Positions 51,036-62,652 of a stretch of 64,000 nucleotides of DNA are shown here, piece by piece. The position numbers and the translations under genes are program-made. Source of the DNA: Prorocentrum cordatum (lineage: Eukaryota; Sar; Dinophyceae; Prorocentrales; Prorocentraceae); NCBI GenBank assembly GCA_963575745.1, contig CAUYUJ010015709.1, positions 1-64,000 of the forward strand. The letters run 5' to 3'. How positions within the stretch are numbered: the stretch's first letter is position 1; the number at the start of each line of letters is the position of its first letter. Under the pieces are notes generated by a model. It was not told the origin of the DNA. It saw only the letters and a list, made by a program, of their open reading frames with translations, and did no database searches.

Positions 51036-51704
51036 GGCCAGGGCCGAACTCATCAAAAACGACGAGCGGGAGGGCCGCAGCGCGCCCCCCGAGCACACAT
51101 CTCGCTAGCGATCGTTTTTTGTATGCCTTGTTTTGCCGATCGGCGCGGGCCCTCGCAGCTCCCCCACCCCCTCCTCCCCCTCCCCCTGGAGTGGATCCTG
51201 GCGGTTTTGTTGGCGCCTGCTTCGAGCAGGTGGAGTCTCTCCCCACTAGTGGACGCAAATTGCAAACAGCCGCGCTCAGCAGAGGTCTGAGGCCAGGCCC
51301 CCCTATCCTCTCCCTCCCCCCTCTTCCGCCCGATGCCGAAAGGCCGACTTAAAAACGAGTTGACCTACAAAACATGACAGTTTCTGGTCTGGGGAGGGGG
51401 GCGCTCTCTTGGGCAGCCTCCAGGTTGGGGGGTCGTGGCATCGGCACGCGAGCGGGCCGCGATTCATAATGTGGGCTGCGGCCTCGGGAGCGCGAGCCCG
51501 CAGTAATCTGCGAGGAGGAGTGGAGGCGACGAGGAGGGTGATGGGGAGCACGACGAGGAGAAGGAGGAGGGATGGTAATAGGGGAACACGAGGAGGAGGA
51601 GGGGGAGGAAGGGGCAGGGAGGAGTGGGGGCGATGAGGAGGTAGCGGCGTTGAGTGGAGGTAGCGACGACGTGGGTTCAGGAGCCCGAGCGCGCCGGCAT
51701 CTGC
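51036..51704. other. No supported gene; GGA-rich patches
   Basis: GAGGAGGAG patches lie at 51510-51635. Nothing codes convincingly. Confidence 0.4.
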
Positions 51705-51840
51705 ATCCCCCTCCTCCTCCTCCTCCTCCTCCTCCTCCTCCTCCTCCTCCTCCTCCTCCTCCTCGTCCGCCTCCTCCTCCTCCTCCTCCTCCTCCTCCTC
51801 CTCCTCCTCCTCCTCCTCCTCCTCCTCCTCCTCCTCCCTC
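51705..51840. repeat. CTC microsatellite
   Basis: Nearly pure (CTC)n of about 130 bp. Confidence 0.95.
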
Positions 51841-52079
51841 TCACCCTCAGGCATCCCCTCCTCTCACCCTCAGACATCCCCTCTCTGTCGCCGCGCTGCA
51901 CATAGTGCTGGTGCTGGAGATTTGAGGGCATGTTCTCGGCTTTCGTGAGGCCGTTTGATAGCACGTCTGGCTGCACGGAGTGCGGATCGGGGAGCAACGG
52001 CGTTGATGATGACGATGAGGACGAGGAGGGTACCAAGCATTGATTTTAAGGTTGAGGCGGTAATCGTTGACGCACTGGA

Positions 52080-52450
52080 GACAGCAGGATTAGGAGGAAG
52101 GAGGAGGTGTAGCAGGAGGAGGAGGAGGAAGAGGAGGAGGAGAAGGAGGAGGAGGACTTAAGAGGAGGACGGGTTACGTGCGAGAGGGTAAGAAGAGGAG
52201 GTGGAGGATGAGGAGGAGGAGGAGGAGGAGGAGGGGGAGGAGGGAGAGGAGGACCAGCAGAAGAAGGCGGAAGAGGAGGAGGAGGAGGAGGACCAGGAGG
52301 CAGGAAAAGGTGGAGGTAAGAGGAGGAGGAGGAGGAGGAGGCGGAGGAGGAGCAGGAACGGAAGAAAGCATGCAGAGGAAGAGGAGGAGGTGGACGACGA
52401 AGAGGATGACGGAGAGGAGGACGAGGAGGAGGACGAGGAGGAGGAGGCTG
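52080..52450. repeat. GGA low-complexity tract
   Basis: GGAGGA repeats with AAG and GAC interruptions. Long frames are composition-driven. Confidence 0.9.
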
Positions 52451-52589
52451 CGCCAGGCCGCAGAGTCCCTCGCGGCCCTCAGCGCCGACGCTCCAGTGCC
52501 CGCGGCTCAGCGGCGCCCGCCGACCTCGGTCAGCGGCCGCCCCCCGGCCGCAGGCCACGTGCGAGGGCCGGCCCGGCCCACCTCTTCGA

Positions 52590-52770
52590 GCGAGATCGAG
52601 ATCCTCGAGACTCGAGATTAGCTCGATCGAGATTCGAGAGATTCGAGATCCTCGAGCGAGATCGAGATCCTCGAGATTCGAGATTAGCTCGATCCTCGGG
52701 CCTCGAGGCTCGATCCTCTGAGGGTCGAGACTTGCTCGATCCTCGAGGCCTGGGATCGAGCTCTGAGGGT
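52590..52770. repeat. TCGAGATCCTCGAG minisatellite
   Basis: GAGATCGAGATCCTCGAGA and GATTCGAGATTAGCTCGAT units are repeated, rich in CTCGAG palindromes. Confidence 0.85.
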
Positions 52771-52856
52771 CCAGCGTGGGGGTCGAGGGTCGAGGTCTCG
52801 AGGGGCGGAGGGTCCATGATGGAGCTGTCGGCCTGCTGGGGATCGAGGGTCGCCTC

Positions 52857-53018
52857 TCAGGAGGCGAAAAAACACACAGACACAAATCAATCGTCGATAC
52901 CCAGGAAAATATGTCAAATTATGGGAAGTGGGGGGGAAGACAAAAAGCCGGAAAATATGTGGAAATATGGGGAATCCTTTTATTTGTGTGTTCTGGGGCC
53001 CCTTCAGTCTCGGGACTT
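52857..53018. repeat. Dispersed ~160-bp repeat (copy 2)
   Basis: It runs from TCAGGAGGCGAAAAAACACA to GGGGCCCCTTCAGTCT and is homologous to 39288-39452. Confidence 0.7.
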
Positions 53019-53089
53019 CTGTCCACTGGGAGGGCCCCGCAGGCCTCCCGCAGGCCTCCTGGGACTTCCCAGGACTTTGGGGGATTCGA

Positions 53090-53240
53090 GAGAGGAGGAG
53101 GAGGAGGAGGAGGAGGAGGAGGAGGAGGAGGAGGAGGAGGAGGAGGAGGAGGAGGAGGAGCAGGAGGAGGAGGAGGCGGAGGAGGAGGAGGAGGAGGAGG
53201 AGGAGGCAAGAAGCAGCAAGAGGAGGAGAAGGAGCAGGAG
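53090..53240. repeat. GGA microsatellite
   Basis: About 140 bp of GGAGGA with few changes. Confidence 0.95.
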
Positions 53241-53384
53241 CAGAAGCACCTGCGCCTCGGCGTCGGCTCGGCTAGCCCGCCGCCAGCTCGGCGTCGGCCC
53301 TGTCGCTCGGCCGGTGGGGTTACTTTCTCTCAGGTCAGGGCCTCTCGAGCGGGGACTGGCCGTCCCGCCATTCCTAGAGGCCGG

Positions 53385-53685
53385 CCACGACATGCTGTTA
53401 GGACCCCAAAAAATGTTCCAAGAACAAAAATAAAACAGGGCTAGGATCGGGATAAATCGCTCCAGAGCGTTCCGGAGCGCTCTCAGAGCGTTCCGGAACG
53501 CTCTGGAGCGGCCGCGGCGCCCAATACATCCTCCCAACCCGCCGATTCTCAGAGATTTCGAGTTATCCCGATCCGATTTTGTCCTGATCTTCGCGTCGTT
53601 TTTTAAAAACAGGTTCTTAGAGCATAGCCCCGATGTATTAAAACAAGGCAGTCCCAGCCAGAAGGGTTCTAAGAACATGTCGTGG
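53385..53685. mobile_element. Inverted-repeat element with central palindrome
   Basis: The left end CCACGACATGCTGTTAGGACCC pairs with the right end GGGTTCTAAGAACATGTCGTGG, with few mismatches over about 22 bp. The centre (53458-53510) is a palindrome, CGCTCCAGAGCGTTCCGGA against TCCGGAACGCTCTGGAGCG, able to form a 19-bp stem. The sequence is AT-richer than its flanks. 301 bp. Confidence 0.65.
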
Positions 53686-54039
53686 AAGCCACAAGAGGTT
53701 CTCAGCTTGTTTTTGGGTAGGCCTATAGGCGAGCCAGGACGCTTCGCCACTGCTTCATTTCCAGTCCCTGGTGTCTTCTGTGTCGTCGCCGTATCATCAA
53801 TATTGATCGTATTCATTGCATGGCTTTTACATACTTCTCCATATAAACAAGTTCGCCGGCCCAACGGGCCAGGGCGTGCTAAGATCTCCGGTAACTGGTT
53901 AACAGTATTAACAGTATTTCTAGTTCGCGCGCGCGGGGCGGCCCCTGGGGGTCCCCCGGCGAAAAGTACCCCGACCAACGCCCGGTCGCCGCCCGGTCGC
54001 CGCCCGACCAAGTCTACTCAGAGATGGTTTTCCTTCTGG
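53686..54039. other. No supported gene
   Basis: A plus-strand frame from 53677 contains a hydrophobic stretch (GVFCVVAVSSILIVFIAWLL) but begins inside the inverted-repeat element and ends in the CCAAGAGG array. It is not supported as a gene. Confidence 0.3.
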
Positions 54040-54720
54040 GTGCGGCCTCTCAGGCTCCCCAGAGCGCGCTCAGAGTGCCCCAAGAGGCCCCCAAGACTGC
54101 CCAAGAGGCCCCCGAGACGCCCAAAGAGCGCTCGAAGACGCCGAAGATGACCCCAAGACGGCCCCAAAAGGCCCCCAAGACAGCCCAAGAGGCCTCCAAG
54201 ACGCCCCAAGAGCCTTCCAAGAGGCCTCCGAAGAGAGCCCCAAGAGGCCAAAATCGTTGATTTCCATTGGTTTGTTCGATGTTTTTTGTGTTCTGGCTTT
54301 TTCGGCTTCCGGACGCTCCAAGACGGCCCAAGAGGCCCCCAAGACCGCTCCGAGACGGCCCACGAAGCTCCCAAGACGGCGCCGAAACGACCCAAGAGAG
54401 CCCTCAAGACGGCCCAAGTGCCGCCCAAGACGGACCAAGAGGCCCCAAGACGGGCCCAAGAGGGACTCAGGAGGGATACCGAGAACTCAAAAATGGAGCC
54501 CTCCGTCCCAGAAGGCGCCCAGGAGGTCCCAAAGAGGCCCCAAGAGGCCTCCAAGAGGCCCCAAGATGTCGCCAAGAGGCCCCAGGAGACTCCCAGGAGG
54601 CCCAAAAGAAGCCCCAGAAGGCTTCAAACATGTCTCCCAGGCGCCCCCGAACGGCCTCTCAACAGACCCCAAGAGGCCCCCCAAAGAAGCATCTTGACGA
54701 CGACTCTATTTCGCCCCATC
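54040..54720. repeat. CCAAGAGG array with conserved core (inverted relative to 24 and 44 kb)
   Basis: CCCAAGAGGCCCC units flank a core at 54240-54345 (GGCCAAAATCGTTGATTTCC, then TTCGGCTTCCGGACGCTCCA). The core is the reverse complement of those at 24030-24125 and 44400-44500. Confidence 0.85.
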
Positions 54721-55859
54721 GAGAGACGACCCCCCGGGAACTGCTTCACCATCAAAACTCCCCACGCAACGCGTCCGAACGACACCCGCCCCCAAGAGCG
54801 CAACATGGGCAACGAACACACAGACAAAAACCAGCGATGCCATATCACGGGCCGGCGGAATGAGCGAAGCGATTCAATAACATGAGGTATCCGAAAACTG
54901 CTGTCAGTATAACTGTTGTTATCCGTATGATTATCGCTATTGCTATGTATTAGTATTGTAAGCCTATTTTGTCCCCGGCCTATTATTATGATTATGGCTC
55001 CACCGATGTCCCCTGGCCCAAGGGCCATAGGAAGGAGGGCGAAGAAGGAGACGGAGGAGGACTGAAGTGCAGAAGCAGGAGTTTGGGATTCGGACTTCTC
55101 GAGCGAGTTGGAGGCTAAAAGAGGGAGGGTCTTCGGCGGTACCAGAGACTTCTCAGAGGTTTACGGCGGAACGGCGGTGGTGTTGTTGTTGGAGACGGAG
55201 TGCGGGGGTAAATGATCAGGAGTGGGAAGATGATATGAAGGAAGTGTAGAGGGATGAGGAGTAGAAAGAGGAGATGAAGCAATGAATAGATGTGGGGAGG
55301 CAGGATGATGACTAGGGCGACACGAGGCTGCTGGGTAAAGCGATTATCGGGCAAAAGCGACTGCAAGGCAGACGCATCGTTCAGTTTTTTGTTTCGGGAC
55401 CACTTCACGCGCATGAGCCTCTGATATTGTAAACTGCCCCGATGGTAATGGGCGCGACTCTTGCCGAGCGCCGAGTTGCAGTGACTCTTTTGGCGAGAAG
55501 CCTGAACCTCGGACGCGCACACACTGGTTTGCACCTCGACGCGACTCTGGCCTGTCACTCTCGCAGAAGCCCGGGCTCTGGCCAGGCAGCAGAGTCGCGA
55601 TGCCACTGGGCACGAACGCTGAGCTTTTGACGCGCGAGCGCACGCTGCTCGAAAACTGCGGCCCAGGGCCAGGCGAGAGAGTGCGGCAGGGCAACACGAG
55701 GCCGACGCGACGCGGGCAGGACGGGGAGGTCTCGCTCCTCTGGACTCCGCCTGGCAGCGGCGACCGTCCGGGGGGATGAGGGGGGGCGAGCTGAGTTGCG
55801 ACGAGTCGCCGGAGACATCGGGGCGCCTGGCGAAGAGCCATGGAGCTGGGCATGCGGAA
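54721..55859. other. No supported gene
   Basis: Only unsupported short frames. No clear repeat. Confidence 0.4.
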
Positions 55860-56450
55860 AGGGGAGGAGGACGAGGGGGAGGAGGGAGGAGGATGAGGAG
55901 GAGAGGGGGAGGGATGAGAGGATGAGGAGGAGGAGGGAGGAGGAGGGGGAGAGACGATAGAAGTAGGGTGATGAGGAAGATGAGGAGGAGGAGGATGGAG
56001 GAGGAGCGGAGGGAGGAGGAGGAGGAGGAGGAGGAGGAGGAGGAGAGGGATGAGGGGGCTCCGCGCGGGACCCCCTCGTCCTGCGGAGCCTCGGCGGCCC
56101 CGCCGGAGGCCCCGCGGAGGGCCCCGCGGGGGGAGGCCGAGGCGAGGAGCAGAAGCCTGGGCCCCCGGCCCGCCGCCGCCTCCTCCTCCCCTCCCCCATC
56201 CTCCTCCCCCCCCCCTCCCCCTCCTCTACCCCCTCCCCTCCTCTCTCCTCCTCCTCCTCTTCCTCTCCTCCCCCTCCTCCTCCCCCCTCCCCCCTCCTCC
56301 TCCTTCGCCTCCTCCTCCTCCTCCCTCCTCCCCTCCTTCTCCTCCTCCCCCTCCTCCTCCCCCTCCTTCTCCTCCTCCTCCTCCTTCTCCTCCTCTCCTC
56401 CTCCTCCTCCTCCTCCTCCTCCTCCTCCTCCTCCTCCTCCCTCCCTCCCA
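55860..56450. repeat. GGA tract facing a CTC tract
   Basis: GGA-rich sequence at 55860-56055 and CTC-rich sequence at 56165-56450 are separated by about 110 bp and could pair as an imperfect giant hairpin. Confidence 0.85.
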
Positions 56451-56599
56451 CTCCCTCAGGGCCGACGCCTCCTCACGGCGATCGGCGGTGGGAGCTGCGC
56501 CGGCGGCGCCGGGCGGCCCGTTTGAGCGCCGAGGTTCGTGACCATGGTGTTTCGGCCACATGGCCGGCACATTCGGGGGGGGGGGGGGGGTCACGAGCC

Positions 56600-56705
56600 G
56601 GACGCCTCCTCCTCCTCCTCCTCCCTCCTCCTCCTCCTCCTCCTCCTCCTCCCTCCTCCTCCTCCTCCTCCTCCTCCTCCTCCTCGTTCTCCTCCTCCTC
56701 CTCCT
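56600..56705. repeat. CTC microsatellite
   Basis: (CTC)n of about 100 bp. Confidence 0.95.
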
Positions 56706-57250
56706 TGCGAGTTCAGTGAAATCAGTGGAATCAGTGAAGCCAGAAGTTGAGATCCGTGAACTTGCGAGTTCACGGTTCTCCCCCAGACCAGCTTTCGAAT
56801 CAGGGAACTGGGCAGTGCATTGATTCTACAGGTAACATCAGTGAAATGGCACAGTCATTGATTCTACCTGTGGGGGGGCACGAGCCGCCGCCCGGCCTCC
56901 TGCGCGCGCCGTCCGGGGCGCACGGGGGCAGCCGCGCGGGGAAGGCCAGGGAGAGGGCAGGAGGAGCTCGAGGAGGCGGGCGCGGGCGGGGAGGTCGAGG
57001 AGGCGGGCGGGGAGGTCGACGAGGCAGGAGGAGGTCGAGGAGGACGAGGAGGCGAAGGGGACGAGGACTGGACGGGGCGGGGGCAGGGGCAGGAGGAAGC
57101 GAGAATTCGCGAACGAAGGGCGCTTCGAGAGCTCGCCTCGTGGGCGCCCCGTGTCCACTCATGGGCGCCCACGTGGGCGCCCCGTGTGCTGGGCGGGTGT
57201 GCCGAGATTTCGCCAGCTCGTCGGCGCCTCGTGGTTGCCGCAATGGTTTC
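56706..57250. other. No supported gene
   Basis: GAGGCGGGCGGGGAGGTCGA-type repeats at 56960-57060 and a GTGGGCGCCCCGTGT direct repeat at 57139 and 57173. Frames are low-complexity. Confidence 0.4.
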
Positions 57251-57254
57251 ACCG

Positions 57255-57445
57255 CATAGCTCACACACACACACACACACACTCCACAGCTCACGCCACA
57301 AATTTTCTACAGAGCAGCTTGCACAACACAGCTTGCACAACATAGCTCGCTCACATCGCACAGCTCACGCCACATATAATATACAGCTCGGCTTGCAAAA
57401 CACAGTTTGCACAACATGGCTTGCAGCGCATATCTCACATCGTAC
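57255..57445. repeat. (AC)n followed by CAGCTTGCACAACA minisatellite
   Basis: (AC)n at 57260-57282, then GCAGCTTGCACAACACAGC and CAGCTCACGCCACA units. Confidence 0.85.
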
Positions 57446-57574
57446 AGTTTACAATATAGTTGCCACCTCCACCATGGAAATACGTACCGATTGGGCCACC
57501 CACTGGACACATACACACACATATGTATATGTATGCATCGCGTTACTCATGTAAGCGCCTTCTTGGTTGTGGTA

Positions 57575-58065
57575 TAAGGGGTGTTTGTGTTTGTATGTAT
57601 GTGTGTGTATGTATGTATGTATGTATGTATGTATGTATGTATGTATGTATGTATGTATGTATGTATGTATGTATGTATGTATGTATGTATGTATGTATGT
57701 ATGTGTGCACGTATGTATGTAAATATGAATGTATGTATGTATGTGTGTGTATGTATGTATGTATGTATGTGTGTATGTGTATGTATGCATGCATGCATGC
57801 ATGCATGCATGCGTGTATGTATGTATGTAGGTATGTATGTATGTATGTATGTATGTATGTATGTACGTACGTACGTATGTATGTATGTATGTATGTATGT
57901 GTGTATGGATGCATGTCTGTCTGCCTGTGTGCGTGTATGTATGTATGTATGTATGTATGTATGTATGTATGGATGGATGGATGGATGGATGGATGGATGG
58001 ATGGATGGATGGATGGATGGATGGATGTACGTATGTTTGTGCGTATGTATGTATGTACGTATGCA
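57575..58065. repeat. (GTAT)n/(GGAT)n microsatellite, about 490 bp
   Basis: Long GTAT tetranucleotide runs, a GCAT block at 57784-57810 and a GGAT block at 57968-58026. Confidence 0.98.
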
Positions 58066-58529
58066 TGCATATGTACACATGTCTTTTCTTCCGTGTTTAT
58101 GATCCGCGTTCTCAATGTGATTTTCCCCGTGTGATCTGCGGCGTGTGCATTCTCCACGTGACAGCCAGACCCTTTCCAATTTGAACTATCACAGATGTGC
58201 AGGTGGCGTTTTTCGCTTTCGTGTTTTACGTTCCCTGGTCGTGGGCCCGAGCTCTCTGGATGTCGTGTCAAAACTCGGGAGAGTCGGTCTGAAGGCCGAG
58301 TCGACAAACGTGCCCGATGCGAGATAGTGGTCACGATCGTGGCCTGCACGAGGGAGGGGCAGCTGCGAACCGAGCGGGCCTGCTCCGGCCAATTCGGTCC
58401 CAGGCTTTCAGGCGCGCCCTCGCGCGGCCCGCGGCGAGAAATGGTACGCACAGCCTCACCAGAACAGTTCAGCCTGCGGGAACCAGACGGCGATCCAGAT
58501 GGGCGACGCAAGAGACGGGTTTGACTGCG
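58066..58529. other. No supported gene
   Basis: No repeat or credible frame. Confidence 0.4.
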
Positions 58530-58680
58530 CGGGCATTCGCGCGCAAGCTGCCCGCGTAAGGTCGCGCCCTCAAGCGCCCTCGTCCGTGTTAGAGCGTGAC
58601 GCGCAAGCGACCCGCGTTGGCCGCTGCGTCAGGTCGCCATGCCAGCATGCGCAAGACCCCTGTCTCTTCGTCGCTTACAT
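58530..58680. repeat. Dispersed ~130-bp repeat (copy 2)
   Basis: CATTCGCGCGCAAGCTGCCC and AAGCGCCCTCGTC match 45115-45265. Confidence 0.7.
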
Positions 58681-59295
58681 GAGGATGTTCCCCAGCCTGG
58701 GCTGTGCTCATCGGCCCGCCACTCCACCTTCTCAGCGCCACCCGGATCTGGCGGGCCCGTCGGGCAAGCCGAGAGGCGAGAGGGCTCGCAGCGCGAGAGC
58801 AGCTCCTCAGAGCCTGCGGCGGAGCTGCCAGCTCACGTGGAGCAGTTCGAAAGCTCGCGCGAAACACCACGCGGCGTGCGCGCGGGAATCTCCGAGGCGC
58901 TGGCGACCGAGATGAGCCCCGCACGGCCTGGCAGCGCCCGGCGCTTGCTAGGTGGCCCGCTCGGCGCCGCCATGGATCCGCCAGGACGGACAGCCTGGGC
59001 GACGCCGCCGCCGTGGCAGAGTCGCGTTGGCTCGCGCGCGTGCTCCGCGCAGAAATCGCCGCGCCATCGCGTATGATCTCATCTCGGCGGCGAGCCCAGG
59101 GGGGAAGGGAGAAGGGACGGACCTTCCGCGAAGGCTCGGGAGGCCTCCGGCTTTCTGGGAAGTCTCCTGAGCATGCCTCCGGAACACGGAAAGCTTCTCA
59201 GTAGGCCAGGGAAGCCCCACCGCCTTCTGAGAAGGCCTTGTCCTTCTCATTCCCCCCCCTGGGGTCGCCGCCTAGTATGATCCATTTCGTCAGGG
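58681..59295. other. No supported gene
   Basis: CGCCTTCTGAGAAGGCC at 59221-59237 also occurs at 30533-30549. Nothing else is recognised. Confidence 0.4.
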
Positions 59296-59375
59296 ATGCC
59301 GTGTGATGATTCAGGGGCGTATAGCAGTTGCGGGTGTCCGCAACCGCTAAACACCCCTGAATCATCACACGGCAT
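59296..59375. repeat. 80-bp near-perfect hairpin
   Basis: The left arm ATGCCGTGTGATGATTCAGG (continuing to GCAGTTGCGG) and the right arm (CCGCAACCGC to CCTGAATCATCACACGGCAT) pair over 38 bp with about three mismatches and a 4-nt loop (GTGT). It stands alone in otherwise unremarkable sequence. Confidence 0.85.
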
Positions 59376-60664
59376 GTGGGGTGTGATGAATTATATGGTT
59401 ATTTGTGATTGAACTGTCGTGCACTTTATTATGTGGTAGCCAACGGCACAACCATTGGAGCAACCTGGGAACAGCCCAGGGGGCACCCAACGGGACAAAC
59501 CGCGGGTCAACGCACGAGTCGAGCCTCCGGACAACCACGGGACAATGCACAAGACAGCGCACGGGAGAATCCACGATGCAACCCATGGGCAGCTCACGTT
59601 GCAACCCACATTGCAACCCACGGGATAATTTCGCGGGCACCCGCGCGGCCGCGGCTCGCATAGTCGTTGTGTCCAGACTTGGCCCTAGCTGCGCCAACAC
59701 ACCGTTGCTTTTGATAGCTCGTCTTGGATTGAATGTATACTGGCGAATCGCGTACAATGGCGCTCAAATGGCGCCCAGTATCGACCAACAGCGTCCACTT
59801 GCGCCGTGTGAGAGCATCATGTCGGCTTTGAGCGCTATTGGGCGCGACGTTGGCCGCCATGGGGACGACCAGTAAGCTTCCGTGAGTGGCGTTCGAACGG
59901 TGCCTTCGCGCAGCTTCGGCCCTGCCGCACGCACGAGCCGGACCCGAAGCCGATTTGCCCGTTGGGGTCATTTCTCACCCCGCCAACGTCCGATCCTTCC
60001 CGCCCTCTCGGGGGAAAGGAAGAGCAGCACCACCACCCGGGGGGGCCGCCTCCAGCGAGGAGGTCCACGATGCCTCCCCGACCTGGGAACAGGGGACGTC
60101 TCGAGCGAGAGGGGGGCACCACACCACCGAGGGGACCCCCCCGGCTCCTAATGCTGATGGTCCCTGTCGATGCGTGTCTCGTTGTTCCTTGTTCCCGTCC
60201 CCGCCTCATCTCTCTCCTTCCCCGCGCGGGTTTGATCTCCAAGCCGCAAGCCTCGTCCTCCTCCGGCCAAGATCTGCTTAGCACCCTCCCCCGGACCCCT
60301 TCTGAATCTCTGATGGTCCATGGGCCCCCAGTTGCCGACACGGAGGAGGCACAGCTGCTGGACGCAGTTTGCCCATTGTCCTACTACTGCTCCTCCGTCT
60401 CCTCCCCCTCTGGCCTCCAACACCGCAGGCGTCTCGGCTCCAGCAGCAGCAGCGGCCTGAACTTGAGCCTGCGGGGATGCCGGCACTGCCGCGAGAGGTT
60501 CGCGCGGCACCTGGCCGAGGCCTTTCGGGGGGGCGGAGAGGGGGAGTGCGCGGAGGGAGGGCGGAGGAGGGAGGTCCAAGAACTCCACGCGGAGCTCCGA
60601 AAGTTCACGCTCACCCTGGATGAAGTATTCATCCAGGGGAGAGTGGTTGACCTTCCGACGAAGC
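59376..60664. other. No supported gene
   Basis: TTGCAACCCACATTGCAACC-type short repeats lie at 59575-59625. Frames of 130-308 codons exist on both strands without recognised domains. Confidence 0.35.
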
Positions 60665-60750
60665 TTGCCGATCTCCCCCCCCTCTTTTCTCCGCCTCCTC
60701 CTCCTCCTCCTCCTCCTCCTCCTCCTCCTCCTCCTCCTCCCCCTCCCCCT
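60665..60750. repeat. CTC microsatellite
   Basis: (CTC)n of about 75 bp with CCC interruptions. Confidence 0.9.
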
Positions 60751-60764
60751 CCCCAAGGCCAAGA

Positions 60765-60860
60765 ACATATGTACACGTACGCGGTTAGTTTCCCCGGGAG
60801 TGCGTGTCAACGCGGACATTCGTGCAGGCAAGACCGCGGAGGGCGTACATGTACATATGT
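60765..60860. repeat. 96-bp inverted-repeat element
   Basis: The ends ACATATGTACACGTACGC and GCGTACATGTACATATGT pair over 18 bp with one mismatch. Confidence 0.65.
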
Positions 60861-62214
60861 CGTTGCTCGGCCACAGATGGGGGGATGAAGACCAATTGGG
60901 GGGTGACCCAAGTGGGGGTTGAAGACCCCAAGGGGGGGGGCGACCCAAATGGTGGGAGGAAGACCACTCCCCAAAGGGGCCCTTCGAGGCCGCTTTTGGA
61001 ACCGGCAGGGGCCGAAAGGGGGGGCCCTGCAGGGCCCCAGGAAGGTCCTTCTCTGCACCCCCCGTGCAGGTCACCCCCCATGAGCACCCGCTCGATCGGG
61101 GCTTGGTCCTTGGGGCACAGGCCGCAGCCCAGCGTGAAGAGGCAGAGCGGTGGGGTGACCCGCGGGTCGGGGCAAGCGTGCAGGGGGGAGGCGGGGAGGG
61201 GGAGGGGAGGGCGACGAGGGGAGGTGGATGTGCACGGTGAGGACGAGGGGAAGACGCTGAGGCAGGCCGATGACGTGAGGACGATGGGGCAGGACGAGGC
61301 GAGGACGGGGAGGGAGGATGTGCCCTGAGGGGCAGACGAAGCCGGCTCGACTATTTCGAAGCACTTGGCCTTTCCCCTGGGGACGGCTTCTCTTTCCGTG
61401 TCGCTCGTCGACGGCCCCCCGGCCCGAAGAGCGCGTGTGGAAGCCCAAGGCGGCCGCCGAACAACGTGCAGGTTCTAATTGTCGAGCCGCCACTTCTTTG
61501 GGTCCGCGGTTCAGTGCTCCAGCCTCTTCCCCCTGCTTACATCCTCCTCCCTCTCGTCCCCCCCCCCTCCCCTCCTGGAGGGGGAGGGGAGAGGTGGAGG
61601 GGCCCTCCACTCTCCCCCCTCCCCCATCCCTCCCTCCTCCCTCCCCCGCAGTCCCCCTCCATCCTCCATCCCCCCTCCTCCAGGCAGTGGCCGCCGTCCA
61701 TCCTCCCTCGCTTCGTCTCTTCCTTTCCCTCCCCCCTCCCCCCCCCTGTCCTCGCCCTCCTCCCCGCCCCCCTTCCCCCTCCCTCCCGTGGAGAAGGAGG
61801 GGGAACGGGGGGCGGCGGGAAGGAGGGGAAGGACGGGGGGGGTGGGAGACGAGGAGGAGGGGCGGGGAGCTGGGGGGGCGTGGCGAAAACACTGCAACGT
61901 CGTAACAAATCACGCCGGGAGCTCCTATAGACCCCACCTGTCTGCGTCATCCCTCGAGCCAGAGCGACTTGGGAGGGCCCAGGGGCCCGGAAGGGGGCGC
62001 CAGCGCCCGGCTCGAAGACTATCGAGGCGCCAGGAGATCTCGGAGTGCCGTTCTGGGCCTGCGGCGCGCAGGGGGGGGCAGAGGCAGGGACGGGCAGAGA
62101 GAGGAGGCGGGGAGAAGGAGGCGGGAGGCTAGCGCGGCGTGCTGTCTCGAGGACCCAGCACCACCGGAGACAGTGGGGAGAAATGGACAAATTGAGACGC
62201 AATGATCTCAGGGT
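60861..62214. other. No supported gene; CCT-rich tracts
   Basis: CCCTCC-rich sequence at 61530-61790. Several 200-300-codon frames are proline/glycine/arginine-rich composition artefacts. Confidence 0.4.
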
Positions 62215-62520
62215 CCAACCCCTCCTCCTCCTCCTGCTCCTGCTCCTCCTCCTCCTCCTCCTCATGTACCATGGGCCCTTGTCGATTGGCAGGAGGATTC
62301 TAAAGGTCTTCGCCGCAAGGTAGATTCTGGCGATTCCCTCCTCAGCCTCTCGTCGTCGTCGTGTCGTGCTAGTGTGGTTGCCGTGTGCGGTGCCGTCTGC
62401 GCCGTGCTGTGCCTGTGGTGCCGTGCTCATCAGTGCCGTGCGCTGTGAGCGTCGTCTGCCGTGCAGTGTGCCGTGCTGTCTGCCGTGCCGGCAGTCGTGG
62501 CGTGCCGTGCCGTGTGGCCG
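62215..62520. repeat. CTC tract and GTGCCGTGC repeats
   Basis: CTCCTCCTC at 62220-62262. GTGCCGTGC/GTGCCGTCTG units at 62378-62515. Confidence 0.75.
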
Positions 62521-62652
62521 CCCGCGTCCGGGGCGGGGTACCAAGTACCGGCGGCTGAATTGCCCAGGCGGGCTGGCTGCGTCCTGTCGGGCGCAAGGAG
62601 GAGACGCTTGCAGCGTGCTCTGGCCCTGTCGGGCCCTTCACGTCCTGTCGGG

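Noticed and set aside
53677-54150. Plus-strand frame with a strong hydrophobic segment
   Set aside because: It begins inside an inverted-repeat element, ends in a CCAAGAGG array, and has no supporting signal.
57449-58511. Long Tyr/Ile/His/Thr and Met/Tyr/Val/Cys frames
   Set aside because: Translations of (GTAT)n on both strands.
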